A DNA stretch of 38,189 bases from Paludibacteraceae bacterium (GTDB lineage Bacteria; Bacteroidota; Bacteroidia; Bacteroidales; Paludibacteraceae), in the NCBI GenBank assembly GCA_017444615.1, contig JAFSWF010000060.1:1-38189 (forward strand), read 5' to 3'. Below the pieces are notes generated by a model. The model saw only the letters and a program-made list of their open reading frames with translations. It was not told where the DNA came from and did no database searches. The position numbers and the translations under genes were made by a program. Below, one piece after another: positions 1 through 7,862 of the stretch. Numbering within the stretch: the first letter of the stretch is position 1; each line of letters opens with the position of its first letter.

Positions 1-48
1 CTATGTATATATATAGTATGTATGACGTTTTGTGCAAAAAATTGCGTT

Positions 49-92
49 TATCCTATGGGTATCCTATGGTTATCCTATGGGTATCCTATGGT
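49..92. repeat. Four tandem copies of an 11-base unit
   Basis: Four consecutive 11-base units (tatcctatggg or tatcctatggt) occupy this stretch without interruption. Units 1 and 3 are identical, as are units 2 and 4. It lies in a gene-free stretch (1-354) that otherwise holds a leftward promoter and the terminator of the BspA-like gene. The 11-base period recurs in two other gene-free stretches of the window (27120-27207 and 36261-36315) with different unit sequences. Confidence 0.9.
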
Positions 93-213
93 AAGGGTTC
101 GTGTCGGTCTCGTCTTTTGGTGCTCTTTGGGGGCAGACTGAACCTAAAATGGTTGACTCGGTATCTTGAATGGTTGACGCATCAACTAATTTTGCGGACT
201 ACTTTAAAAAACC

Positions 214-248
214 GTGCAAAGGTAGTAAAAATATTTGATATGTGCAAA
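214..248 (-). promoter_or_regulatory. Leftward Bacteroidetes-type promoter
   Basis: On the minus strand TTTGC (complement of 244-248) is followed by about 20 bases and TACCTTTG (complement of 217-224), the Bacteroidetes -33/-7 pattern. It points out of the left edge, so its gene is not visible. About 210 bases up to the edge would be leader and include the 11-base repeat array. No convincing gene is seen in 1-354. Confidence 0.65.
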
Positions 249-278
249 TTTTTTGGCACCGAAAAGTTAAGAAAATAG

Positions 279-309
279 AAAAAATGCTCGCAACAGAAGT
301 TACGAGCAC
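279..309 (-). terminator. Terminator of the BspA-like gene
   Basis: On the minus strand the arms TGCTCG and CGAGCA (complements of 303-308 and 285-290) can pair and are followed directly by six T (complement of 279-284). It starts 46 bases after the stop codon of the leftward BspA-like gene, where an intrinsic terminator is expected. Confidence 0.75.
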
Positions 310-354
310 TTAATGAAGATATAATGCGACATAAAATTATGCCGCTCATAAAAA

Positions 355-2949
355 CTATTTTACCAATTGGCCGGTGAGGGTGTAGGTCTTATCTCCGCGG
401 AGGATGTAGATTTGACCGTTGCGGAGGAGTTTGCGTGTTCCGACAAGATTATCGGAAGAATTGACATCTTCGATGGCAGTGGGGGATGGCTGTGCCCATT
501 TGTAGTAGGTTGCGGAACTCAAATCAAGCGAAATGATCTTATAACCCGTTAAATCCTCCGTTCCATCGTTCCATACACTGCTCATCGTCCAACCATACGA
601 ATACCAGTCGTTGTCATAATCGGAATAAGTGAGTATCATATTATCCCATGTTCCTTGTTCCCTAATAAAGAAATAATCTGATTCTTTTGCTTGGATTTCT
701 GCCGTCCATTGGCTGGTAGAGGTATTGTACAGCATCGGTGTAGGCACCCAATCGTCAAACGAACCGATAATCTCTATATTTTTCGGTGCGCCATCCGGCA
801 CAACCAGATACACAAGAACATCATACAGTTCCTGGCATTGTTCAAAACGATATTTCTCATTGTCCGAATAATCGAAGACTATCGTGGTATCTTGATTGAC
901 TGCCGGAAGGATATAATTATCGAATGTACGCCAATAACCGTATACCTCGTCATAATACTGCAACTCGTTGTTCCATCCGAGTTCAGAATCTGCGAATTTG
1001 AAGGAGCTTCCATTTGCGTCATAGATGGTGTATGTATATACTGTACGGAACTGTGCGTCCAAGCTCTCGTTCATGGGAACAAAATTCCAATTATTGAAGG
1101 AGCCGATAATAGCCGGTTTCATATCTTCACACGCATCCGGGGCGTATAGTTGGATAGTATAATTGTGAGGAATCAATTCACAGGGGTTATTGTGGTTTTT
1201 CCAATAGGCGATTTCATAGATGTAGCAACCCGGAGCGGGATAGCGAATGTCGGCTTCTCCCGGATAGCCGGATATTACCGTTGCTTGATTGCCGCCTTTG
1301 TAAATCCACGCGTTCGCATCGCCGCTCTGGTAATCCCAATTGAAGATGCCTTTGAACGTGAGTTGCACAGGCTTGCCTTGTGCATTCGTTACATAAGGAA
1401 CTTCCACCACATACCATCCAGGGAATCCCTGTAGTGGTTCAAAGCGTTCCAGTTCGGTAATATCGGTGCTCCAGCCACCTGAAGTGTTCATCCGATAGTT
1501 GCCCGGGAAATACACATCATAGCAAGGCGCGACATCAAAATAGAGGCACACCACCAGACTGTCATTTACATGATAACCGGCCGCTGCCAAATCAGTGGAA
1601 GTCGGGATGTCCGTGGGGCCGATGATTTCAGTAGTGTCTTCCTCAATGATGAAATCTTGCCATACAGGCGCATTCGTGTAGAGGGTATAAGACTCTGCCG
1701 GTACGACTAGATGACATGCTGCTTTGTTGACGCCATTGAATACATTTTCTTTTATGGTTTGTGGCGTTTCAGCGTTATTATACATAACAGAAAGGTTACT
1801 GCAATAAGCGAAAGCCCATCCTCCGATGCTTGTGACGCTGTTGGGAATAGTAACACTAGTCAAACCAGAGCAACCATAAAATGTATATTCACCGATGCTT
1901 GTAACGCTGTTTGGAATTTCCACACTGGTCAAACCGCTACACCCAGTGAAAGCCCATACACCGAGGCTTGTAACGCTTTCGGGAATAGTAATCGAAGTCA
2001 AACCGGGACAAAAGGCGAAGGCATACTCTTCAATGCTTGTAACGCTTTGGGGGATTGTAACACCGGTCAAAGCATAGCAATCCGAGAAAGCGTGATCTCC
2101 AATGGTTGTAACGCTATTGGGAATAGTGACAGAGGTCAAATTGCTGCATGCAGAGAAAGCGCCACCTACAATCGATTCAATACCATCCGGTATGGAATAT
2201 GCGCCCGAATATGAATAAGGCATGCGAACGAATAAGTGTGCATTGTATATAGGAGAGGTCAAGCTGGTGCAATCATAGAAAGGAGCCTCTCCAATGCTTG
2301 TGACGCTGTTGGGAAGTTCAATGCTTGTTAGACCGGTGCAGCCGGCGAACGCATAAGTTCCAATGCTTGTGACACTATTGGGGATGGTAATGGCGGTCAG
2401 ATTGGTGCATTTAAAGAGAGCAAAATCTCCAATGCTTGTGACGCTATTGGGAATAATATATGCACCCTTTTTTCCTCTGGGATATTGGATGAGGGTTGTT
2501 ACGTCCTTATTGAATAACACGCCATCAACAGAGCTATAATTGGAATTATCGCTCTCCACATTAATAGAAGTCAAACCGCTGCAACTTGAAAAAGCACCCG
2601 CTCCAATACTTGTGACGCTATTGGGGATGGTAATACCGGTCAAATTGCTGCAACCTGAGAAAGCACCCTCTCCTATGCTTGTGACACTGTTGGGAATTTC
2701 AATAGATGTCAAACTACTGCAATCAACGAAAGCATACGTTCCAATGCTTGTGACGCTGTAAGTAATAGAGTTGTATACCACGGAGACGGGAATAATAATG
2801 TCACCAGTACAATCACTTCCTGTCACCTCTGCTGTTTTATTTGTTTCATCGAGGTTGTAATACAAATCGCCAATTTGGACGGGGCTAGCATAATTTGTTC
2901 CTACGCTTGCAGCAAGGGCGATGAAAAGAATAATAAATGTTTTTTTCAT
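355..2949 (-). CDS. BspA-like leucine-rich-repeat surface protein with C-terminal sorting-like tail
   Basis: 864 residues. A lipid-free signal peptide (MKKTFIILFIALAASVG, cleavage near residue 21) is followed by about a dozen LRR_5/BspA-type repeats (residues ~63-390), each carrying the pattern IPNSVTSIG..AF.GCS.LTS. The typical BspA close, with a VVP motif, follows near residue 410. Residues ~440-830 form a second half with two GSFNNW/GSFDDW motifs (near 615 and 728) that recall CBM48/glycogen-binding-like beta sandwiches. The last ~40 residues end in YTLTGQLVK and match the tails of the proteins at 15619-16644 and 34754-36163. BspA-like proteins in this phylum bind host or matrix proteins, but no ligand can be read here. 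The gene is monocistronic, with its own promoter and terminator. The repeats create long antisense open frames that are not genes. Confidence 0.93.
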   Translation of the reverse strand: MKKTFIILFIALAASVGTNYASPVQIGDLYYNLDETNKTAEVTGSDCTGDIIIPVSVVYNSITYSVTSIGTYAFVDCSSLTSIEIPNSVTSIGEGAFSGCSNLTGITIPNSVTSIGAGAFSSCSGLTSINVESDNSNYSSVDGVLFNKDVTTLIQYPRGKKGAYIIPNSVTSIGDFALFKCTNLTAITIPNSVTSIGTYAFAGCTGLTSIELPNSVTSIGEAPFYDCTSLTSPIYNAHLFVRMPYSYSGAYSIPDGIESIVGGAFSACSNLTSVTIPNSVTTIGDHAFSDCYALTGVTIPQSVTSIEEYAFAFCPGLTSITIPESVTSLGVWAFTGCSGLTSVEIPNSVTSIGEYTFYGCSGLTSVTIPNSVTSIGGWAFAYCSNLSVMYNNAETPQTIKENVFNGVNKAACHLVVPAESYTLYTNAPVWQDFIIEEDTTEIIGPTDIPTSTDLAAAGYHVNDSLVVCLYFDVAPCYDVYFPGNYRMNTSGGWSTDITELERFEPLQGFPGWYVVEVPYVTNAQGKPVQLTFKGIFNWDYQSGDANAWIYKGGNQATVISGYPGEADIRYPAPGCYIYEIAYWKNHNNPCELIPHNYTIQLYAPDACEDMKPAIIGSFNNWNFVPMNESLDAQFRTVYTYTIYDANGSSFKFADSELGWNNELQYYDEVYGYWRTFDNYILPAVNQDTTIVFDYSDNEKYRFEQCQELYDVLVYLVVPDGAPKNIEIIGSFDDWVPTPMLYNTSTSQWTAEIQAKESDYFFIREQGTWDNMILTYSDYDNDWYSYGWTMSSVWNDGTEDLTGYKIISLDLSSATYYKWAQPSPTAIEDVNSSDNLVGTRKLLRNGQIYILRGDKTYTLTGQLVK

Positions 2950-3150
2950 AATGATTCCCTAAATTTGTGTCGGGCGCAACTTTGATACTGAATTTTGCGA
3001 AGATTCTGATGAGTCGCAAACAACGTTCATAAACGCCTTTTATTATGTCCTTCTGTTTAACGTCGGTAAGCGACGGAGTAAGGTTATTCCGGTATCTCGG
3101 GATGGCGGTATATCGGGACACCGACAGGGGAGAATGCAGATAGAAACCTT
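2950..3150 (-). other. Long 5' leader of the BspA-like gene
   Basis: About 200 bases separate the predicted transcription start from the ATG. The stretch holds a small hairpin (CGTCG/CGACG arms, 3061-3075) and two near-identical 13-base direct repeats, cggtatctcggga (3090-3102) and cggtatatcggga (3106-3118), spaced 16 bases apart. A 78-codon frame crosses it into the gene in another frame but has no recognisable features. Together with the promoters this accounts for the gene-free stretch 2950-3285. I do not recognise a known riboswitch. Confidence 0.4.
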
Positions 3151-3158
3151 TGCGGCTA

Positions 3159-3190
3159 CAAAGTTACAAAGAAATTTTGATATATGCAAA
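3159..3190 (-). promoter_or_regulatory. Promoter of the BspA-like gene
   Basis: On the minus strand TTTGC (complement of 3186-3190) and TAACTTTG (complement of 3159-3166) are about 20 bases apart, matching the Bacteroidetes -33/-7 consensus. The T-rich spacer ends in CTTTG, as in the promoters at 10449 and 26921. Transcription would start near 3150. Confidence 0.8.
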
Positions 3191-3197
3191 TAAATAA

Positions 3198-3218
3198 GGT
3201 GAAAAGTGAAAAATGAAA
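3198..3218. repeat. Three 7-base units between divergent promoters
   Basis: The units ggtgaaa, agtgaaa and aatgaaa follow one another, between the leftward promoter of the BspA-like gene and the rightward promoter at 3235. This is a short member of the 7-base array class found across the window. Confidence 0.6.
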
Positions 3219-3234
3219 GGAATTTGCATTTTTA

Positions 3235-3266
3235 TTTGCGTATGTCAAAAAAAAGTAGTACCTTTG
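3235..3266 (+). promoter_or_regulatory. Promoter of small membrane protein and ompH-like gene
   Basis: TTTG at 3235-3238 and TACCTTTG at 3259-3266 are 20 bases apart. The spacer holds TCAAAAAAAAGTAG, almost identical to the ffh promoter spacer at 27352. The ATG of the first gene is 19 bases past the -7 box, so the leader is very short. Confidence 0.85.
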
Positions 3267-3285
3267 CGGCGTAAATTGAGATATT

Positions 3286-3486
3286 ATGCACCAGATAGTA
3301 ATAGTAATAGGGTTTGTGGGGGTGGCCGTGTTGCTGCTGAGCGTGGGAGTGATTCTGAGGAAGGATCATACGTTTCGGTCGCAACATATGCATGAGAATG
3401 AGCGAATGAGAGAGGATGATATTCGTTGCGCTACTTCGCAAGATAGAGAGATGAGAAGGGGGAATCCTCATAAGATTGAGGTTTAG
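3286..3486 (+). CDS. Small single-pass membrane protein, function unknown
   Basis: 66 residues. Residues 3-24 form one hydrophobic helix (IVIVIGFVGVAVLLLSVGVI), followed by a basic, hydrophilic tail with many Met, Arg and Glu and a C-proximal block IRCATSQDREMRR with a single Cys. I associate this helix-plus-CxxSQDRE layout with conserved small Bacteroidetes proteins of unknown role. A distant resemblance to NqrM-type assembly proteins is possible but unproven, because the Cys cluster of NqrM is missing. It has a strong promoter directly upstream and is followed after 74 bases by an OmpH/Skp-like gene on the same strand, so the two are probably co-transcribed. Confidence 0.75.
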   Translation: MHQIVIVIGFVGVAVLLLSVGVILRKDHTFRSQHMHENERMREDDIRCATSQDREMRRGNPHKIEV

Positions 3487-3523
3487 AGTTGAGAGAAGTT
3501 GAGAGTTGAGAGAAGTTGAGAGT
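3487..3523. repeat. agttgag 7-base array between two genes
   Basis: Imperfect direct repeats of agttgag, with two agaga interruptions, start right after the stop codon of the small membrane protein. The same unit recurs inside waaA at 11641-11668. Confidence 0.8.
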
Positions 3524-3560
3524 GATTTTAAGGAATATAAACATTATAATAAAAATAATT

Positions 3561-4187
3561 ATGAACAAGATTTCGATTATTGTAGAATCAATTTTGGCAG
3601 CGGGAGTGATTGCGCTGTTTGTGCTGTTTTTTACGGTAACGCCGGGTACAAAGAAGAATGCTTCTTCAGATGTTGAGGCACAGGGCGAATTATTGCCGGT
3701 TGCTTTGGTGAACACCGATTCGATTTTGCTGCACTATACGTTGGCAGTTGAGTCTTCTGAGCGTCTGATGGCGCAGTACGAGGAGTCGATGGTGAAGTTG
3801 GATACCAAGGCTAAATCGCTTCAGAAAGAAGCTGAGACTTTCCAACGCGAGGTGTTGGATTTTCAGCGTAAATTGGAGGCAAATGCCTTCTTGAGTCGTG
3901 AGCGCGCAGAGAGTGAGCAGGCTCGTTTGCAGAAGAAAGAGCAACAGTTGATGACCAAACAGCAAGATTTGGAGAATCTTCGTCAGAAACTGAGCAATGA
4001 TTTTCTGACGGAGCAGAACGCGCTGAACCAACAATTGCAGGATTCGGTGACCCAGTATCTGCGTGAGTACAATGCGGATGGTCATTTGCATCTGATTCTG
4101 AATTCGGCTGTGGTGATGAACAAAGTGGCCGGATACGATATTACCGATGAGGTGATTGAAGGGCTGAATGCAAGATATAAGAAGTAA
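3561..4187 (+). CDS. OmpH/Skp-family periplasmic chaperone-like protein
   Basis: 208 residues from the ATG at 3561. The frame stays open upstream to 3516, but that part is repeat-like and lacks the family start. A hydrophobic helix (residues ~5-25, uncleaved anchor or signal) is followed by the family-typical start VALVNTDSILLHY (residues ~48-60), a long Gln/Glu/Lys-rich coiled coil (~65-165), and a conserved end, NKVAGYDITDEVIEGLNARY. OmpH/Skp proteins form jellyfish-like trimers that hold unfolded outer-membrane proteins in the periplasm. The next gene, 58 bases downstream, encodes an outer-membrane barrel, which fits a client role although that is inference. It probably shares the promoter at 3235. 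Confidence 0.88.
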   Translation: MNKISIIVESILAAGVIALFVLFFTVTPGTKKNASSDVEAQGELLPVALVNTDSILLHYTLAVESSERLMAQYEESMVKLDTKAKSLQKEAETFQREVLDFQRKLEANAFLSRERAESEQARLQKKEQQLMTKQQDLENLRQKLSNDFLTEQNALNQQLQDSVTQYLREYNADGHLHLILNSAVVMNKVAGYDITDEVIEGLNARYKK

Positions 4188-4211
4188 ATAACTTCGTTGA
4201 CCGCCCTTCGG

Positions 4212-4241
4212 GCTGTAGGACCGCTGCGCTGTAGGACCGCT
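4212..4241. repeat. Two 14-base copies at 16-base period, after a palindrome
   Basis: gctgtaggaccgct occurs at 4212-4225 and 4228-4241. It is preceded by the palindrome gcccttcgggc (4203-4213). A related palindrome, gccctgaagggc, lies at 12313-12324 between waaA and hisS. The array ends five bases before the start codon of the wzi-like gene. Confidence 0.75.
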
Positions 4242-4245
4242 CACT

Positions 4246-6051
4246 ATGTTCGCTGAAAGAAATACTCGTGCCAAAAGGCTAAGAACAAAGACTAATTGGA
4301 TAAGACCGGTACTATTCGGTCTATTGTCTATTGTCCTTTGTCCACTGTCCATTGTGCATGCGCAGCGGATACCTCAGGCGATAGAGTACACGGAGGTGTA
4401 TGATTTTATTGAGGAATTGACGACGGATGGTGTTATTCGTTCGAATGCGGCTATCAAACCTTATACGCGCGATCAGATCGCGCGTATGTTGGTTGAGGCA
4501 CAAGGCAAGGATTCGTTGCTGACGAAACGGCAGAAAGAAGATTTGCAGTTTTATCTGCAAGATTATGCGTTGGAATGCGACACATTGCCGGTGTATTTGA
4601 GTTACGGTCATCGACATGTAACTCAGTGGATTACAGAGGTTTCGAACTTATCGTTGGCGGATCCGAGTTTGCATATATTGACGAAAGATAAGATCTTTAA
4701 GATGCGGGTTCGGCCGATTTTGGGTATGGATATTTATGCCAACCGGAAGGGCTTTATTACACATCGCTGGTATGGGGCAGAGATCCAAATGGACATCGCC
4801 AAACACCTTTCTATCTGGGGTTCGATACGGGACAATAGTTGGAAAGGAACCGGTTACCTGAAAGATGCGTATTACCCGACGGAAGCGGATAAGATCTATG
4901 GTGCGCGGTTGAGTCAACCCGGGTATCTGAATAACTTGCCCGGGGTGCAGTATAAGGAGGCCAATTACGGCGGTGATTTCTCTGATTCGAGAGGAGGTAT
5001 CTCGTTGTATGCCTGGTGGGGTTCTATTGGCGTGCAACGCGAGCGGATTACTTGGGGCGATGCGCAACATAGTTCGAATATCCTTTCGGCGCATAATCCT
5101 GCGGTGCCGATGGTGACGCTGCAATTGACGCCGTGTAAGTGGTTTCAGTTCGATTATTTCCACGCATGGTTGGTTAGTAATGTGATTGATTCGACGTATT
5201 GGTACACAGAGCAGCAGACAGCTACGAGTACGCAGCGCGAGTATCGACCGGCGAATAAGTTTATGGCGGCGAACATGTTTACGTTCATGCCTTGCAAGTA
5301 TGTGCAGTTTTCGTTCGGTAACTCGATTATTTATGCCGAGCGCAATGTGCAGGCGGCGTACTTTATTCCGATTGCTTTCTTCAAATCAATGGACCATCTG
5401 TTGACGAAGGGACTTAATACAGAAAACCAGAACAGTCAGGCTTTTGCGACGATTACTGTTCGTCCAACCGACCATTTGCGGGTGTATGGTTCGTTTTTTA
5501 TCGATGAGTTTAAGTTGTCCCGGCTTAAAAAATCCGACCCTCAACATAATCTGTATTCGTACTTGGTTGGCTTTAATTGGAGCGGTTGGCCGGTACGTGG
5601 TTTGAGTCTGCGGGGTGAGTTTGCCCGAACGAATATCGCTACGTATCAACATTCGATAAAAGTGCTGGATTATACGTCTAATTCGTACACAATGGGACAT
5701 TATATGGGTACGAATGCGCAATCGATTTTTGTGCAGTTGGCGTATCGTCCGACTCGGAGTCTGCGGTTGACGCTCGATTATACCAACGACACCAAATACA
5801 CGACGTATGAGTATATCCGTGGCGATATAAAGACGATTATCTCGCAGCCGTCTTTTGTTAATCCTATTTGGCGCAACGATGAGGTGAACCTGCGGGCTGT
5901 TTATGAGGTCTTCAATAACTGCTACGCGCACGTGGACTTCACCTACAATAATACCCGTGCTTTTGGTGACACGGATATTAACTTGTACTCGCCGGTTTTT
6001 TACCAGGGGCAGAATTTTACCTTTACCTGCGGTCTAAGCTTTGGGTTTTAG
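4246..6051 (+). CDS. Wzi-like capsule assembly outer-membrane beta-barrel protein
   Basis: 601 residues. The only usable start is the ATG at 4246, which gives a long basic n-region (~24 residues), a hydrophobic core LLSIVLCPLSIV and a plausible signal peptidase I site at AHAQ-like residues (HAQ, near residue 40). The body resembles the Bacteroidetes Caps_assemb_Wzi family. It has an N-terminal helical part (EVYDFIEELTTDGVI... with DQIARML), many alternating Trp/Tyr/Phe strands (for example ISLYAWWGSIGVQRERITWGD), and ends in an aromatic residue (CGLSFGF), as outer-membrane barrels do. E. coli Wzi anchors capsular polysaccharide to the cell surface; the exact ligand here is unknown. The hydrophobic core of the signal is encoded by a 7-base repeat array (4321-4355). 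The gene converges on the glycosyltransferase gene at 6072. Confidence 0.8.
   Translation: MFAERNTRAKRLRTKTNWIRPVLFGLLSIVLCPLSIVHAQRIPQAIEYTEVYDFIEELTTDGVIRSNAAIKPYTRDQIARMLVEAQGKDSLLTKRQKEDLQFYLQDYALECDTLPVYLSYGHRHVTQWITEVSNLSLADPSLHILTKDKIFKMRVRPILGMDIYANRKGFITHRWYGAEIQMDIAKHLSIWGSIRDNSWKGTGYLKDAYYPTEADKIYGARLSQPGYLNNLPGVQYKEANYGGDFSDSRGGISLYAWWGSIGVQRERITWGDAQHSSNILSAHNPAVPMVTLQLTPCKWFQFDYFHAWLVSNVIDSTYWYTEQQTATSTQREYRPANKFMAANMFTFMPCKYVQFSFGNSIIYAERNVQAAYFIPIAFFKSMDHLLTKGLNTENQNSQAFATITVRPTDHLRVYGSFFIDEFKLSRLKKSDPQHNLYSYLVGFNWSGWPVRGLSLRGEFARTNIATYQHSIKVLDYTSNSYTMGHYMGTNAQSIFVQLAYRPTRSLRLTLDYTNDTKYTTYEYIRGDIKTIISQPSFVNPIWRNDEVNLRAVYEVFNNCYAHVDFTYNNTRAFGDTDINLYSPVFYQGQNFTFTCGLSFGF
4321..4355 (+). 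repeat. Five 7-base units encoding the wzi-like signal peptide core
   Basis: ctattgt, ctattgt, cctttgt, ccactgt and ccattgt follow without gap. They are read as L-S-I-V-L-C-P-L-S-I-V, the whole hydrophobic core of the signal peptide. Because 7 is not a multiple of 3, gain or loss of a single unit would shift the frame of everything downstream. Confidence 0.88.
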
Positions 6052-6053
6052 GA

Positions 6054-6081
6054 GCCGTCAGCTGTCAGCCGTCAGTATTCA
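6054..6081. repeat. Four 7-base units at the convergent gene ends
   Basis: gccgtca, gctgtca, gccgtca and gtattca lie between the wzi-like stop (6051) and the glycosyltransferase, and supply the last three codons and the stop of the latter. Related units occur in waaA (11894-11907) and in the GSCFA gene (33903-33930). No clear intrinsic terminator was found between these convergent genes. Confidence 0.85.
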
Positions 6082-6962
6082 GATTTCATTTTGCGATAAT
6101 CGCGTCGGGCTTGGAACACGGCTTTGCAGGCAGCGAAACGGCCTTGCAGCAGGTAGAACAACGCCGCCGCATAATCCAAGAAGAACCGTACAAAGAGCAC
6201 TCCGAACGGGTGCTTTTTGTTTTTGGCTATCATGAGGAGGTTATTGCGGTGGTTGAGGTAGGTTTTGCGGGGACTGTCATAGTGGAGCGAGCCTCCGCCG
6301 AGGTGGTACACGACGCTTTGGGGCAGGCATGCCATGTGCCACCCGGCATTGCGCATGCGCCAACAGAGGTCGATCTCTTCCATATGGGCAAAGAAAGCTG
6401 CGTCTAATCCTCCGCACTCCTTATATACTGACGTGCGCACGCACATACATGCGCCCGAAGTCCAGTCCACTTCAGCCGTGGTGTCGTATTGGCCTTTGTC
6501 TTCCTCCACATGCCATAGGATGCGTCCGCGGCAGTACGGGTAGCCGAGGGCGTTGAGGTAACCGCCTGCGGCGCCTGCATGCTCGAAGTAAGTGCGATTC
6601 CGCCAACTTCTGATTTTGGGTTGCACGGCTGCGGTGTCGGGGTGGGTTTCCAAGTAATCGAGTAGGGGGGGGAGCCATCCTTCGGGCGTTTCGACATCCG
6701 AATTGAGGAGCACGGTGTAGTCGGCATCCGTTTGTGCGAGCGCACGGTTATAACCTTCGGCAAAGCCGTAGTTTTGGTCTAATGCGATGACGCGAACGGA
6801 GGGAAACTCCGTTTGGAGGACCTCTAATGAGTTGTCGGTACTCCCATTATCGGCCACAATGATGTCGCAGCCCGGGATGGCAGTGTGGGCAATGACCGAA
6901 GGCAGGTAGGTGCGAAGCATCTCAGCGCCATTCCAGTTGAGTATGATGATGGAACAAGTCAT
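6072..6962 (-). CDS. Family 2 glycosyltransferase (rhamnosyltransferase-like)
   Basis: 296 residues with a GT-A fold start, SIIILNWNGAEML, of the GT2 class. Nucleotide-binding motif DNGSTD lies at 38-43, the DxD-like metal/sugar-nucleotide motif NSDVE at 87-91, and an acceptor-side motif EEIDLCWR at 195-202. The last ~50 residues hold a basic, amphipathic or weakly hydrophobic segment (FFLDYAAALFYLL) that could attach it to the inner leaflet. This layout matches GT2 enzymes that add rhamnose or similar sugars to surface glycans, but the donor cannot be read. It is the last gene of the five-gene leftward operon, six bases after the acyltransferase gene. Its final codons come from a 7-base repeat array. 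Confidence 0.88.
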   Translation of the reverse strand: MTCSIIILNWNGAEMLRTYLPSVIAHTAIPGCDIIVADNGSTDNSLEVLQTEFPSVRVIALDQNYGFAEGYNRALAQTDADYTVLLNSDVETPEGWLPPLLDYLETHPDTAAVQPKIRSWRNRTYFEHAGAAGGYLNALGYPYCRGRILWHVEEDKGQYDTTAEVDWTSGACMCVRTSVYKECGGLDAAFFAHMEEIDLCWRMRNAGWHMACLPQSVVYHLGGGSLHYDSPRKTYLNHRNNLLMIAKNKKHPFGVLFVRFFLDYAAALFYLLQGRFAACKAVFQARRDYRKMKSEY

Positions 6963-6968
6963 TGGCAG

Positions 6969-7862
6969 TTAGTCGTTAGTCGTTGGTCCAGTCAGGGCCT
7001 CGTTGGTTCTTTTGTGTTTCCAGCGGTTATGGGTCCACAGCCATAGATGCGGGGAGGTTTGGATGTTTTGTTCCAATGCTTGAGCGAAGGCCGTCGTTAT
7101 TTCTCCCGATTGAGACGATTGCGGTTCGGCCGAAAGGATGCGTACGTACCCGTGGTAATAGCCTCGTTTGGGACGAGTGATAAAGACATAGAAGACGGGG
7201 TAGTGGAACTTGGTTCCTAATAACTCTCCACCATCCAGAAATCCAGTGTCTTGGTGCAGAAAATCCACCCACACGTGGGTCACTTCAGGGCGAGGTTTTT
7301 GGTCGGCAATCAGTCCAATGATAACCGGTTGTTTTTCTGCCCGGTAACGCACCATTTCTCGTAGAATGCGTTGTTTTTCCACACATTCGCCTCCTCGTTT
7401 GGAACGGATGTCAAGCATCAATTGGTCAATGCGGGGATTCTTTTGTTTGCGATAGACATTGAGTTCTTTGACGCCCGGTGACACCCATAATTGCATGGTA
7501 GCCATCCACTCCCAATTGCCCATGTGTGCGAGCATGAAGATACCTCCTCCGGCGGCATCGATGAGTCGGTTCACTTCCTCCATGTTTTCGAAGATGACGC
7601 GTTGTTTCATCTCTTGGTCGGGGCAGTGATAGCCGTAGATGTTCTCTACGATGTTGTCACAAAACTGATGGTAAAAATCGCGCGCTATTTGTTGGCGTTC
7701 GGCGTCGGTCTTGTCAGGAAAAGCGTTTTGCAGGTTCTTGGTCACCATTTTGCGTCGATAGCGCACTACATAGAAAAGTAGCGGAAAGAGTATTCCATCC
7801 GCGAGTAAATAGTGCACGCGCAAAGGTAGGCGGCTTAGAAGAGAGACCAGAACATGTAACAT
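6969..7862 (-). CDS. LpxL/HtrB-family lipid A acyltransferase
   Basis: 297 residues with an N-terminal hydrophobic anchor (residues ~5-33) and the catalytic HX4E motif HMGNWE at 113-118. The later family blocks IGLIADQKPRP and LDGGELLGTKFHYPVFYVFI are present, and WLWTHNRWKHKR closes the fold. The family transfers a fatty acyl chain from acyl-ACP to lipid A precursors at the inner membrane; chain and position are not predictable. The last 11 residues, NEALTGPTTND, and the stop codon come from a 35-base repeat that recurs inside valS (37137-37171). The start overlaps the 3' end of cdsA by 28 bases, so the genes are probably translationally coupled. Confidence 0.92.
   Translation of the reverse strand: MLHVLVSLLSRLPLRVHYLLADGILFPLLFYVVRYRRKMVTKNLQNAFPDKTDAERQQIARDFYHQFCDNIVENIYGYHCPDQEMKQRVIFENMEEVNRLIDAAGGGIFMLAHMGNWEWMATMQLWVSPGVKELNVYRKQKNPRIDQLMLDIRSKRGGECVEKQRILREMVRYRAEKQPVIIGLIADQKPRPEVTHVWVDFLHQDTGFLDGGELLGTKFHYPVFYVFITRPKRGYYHGYVRILSAEPQSSQSGEITTAFAQALEQNIQTSPHLWLWTHNRWKHKRTNEALTGPTTND
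6972..7006 (-). repeat. 35-base element, copy 1 (lpxL end)
   Basis: This stretch matches 37137-37171 in valS at 34 of 35 bases (the difference is G at 6985, A at 37150). It has two 7-base units of the gtcgtta type plus a 21-base unique part. It is read as NEALTGPTTND and the repeat supplies the TAA stop. Confidence 0.92.

Noticed and set aside
3-278. Open frame of 91 codons at the left edge
   Set aside because: It runs through the 11-base repeat and a leftward promoter, has no recognisable domain or plausible start, and is unlikely to be a gene.
1711-2214. Open frame of 167 codons antisense to the BspA-like gene
   Set aside because: It mirrors the LRR repeats (each repeat avoids stops in the same way on the other strand), so its repeat-like translation is a shadow.
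2885-3121. 78-codon minus-strand frame in the BspA leader
   Set aside because: It overlaps the start of the real gene in another frame, has no domain, and its start lies at the 13-base direct repeats; probably chance.
4203-4213. Terminator of the ompH-like gene at gcccttcgggc
   Set aside because: Only a 4-base stem around ttc with no T-run; it belongs to the repeat block before the wzi-like gene and has a sister at 12313.
3690-4352. 220-codon minus-strand frame over the ompH-like gene
   Set aside because: Antisense to a gene with clear family motifs; Leu/Gln-rich translation reflects the coiled-coil codons.
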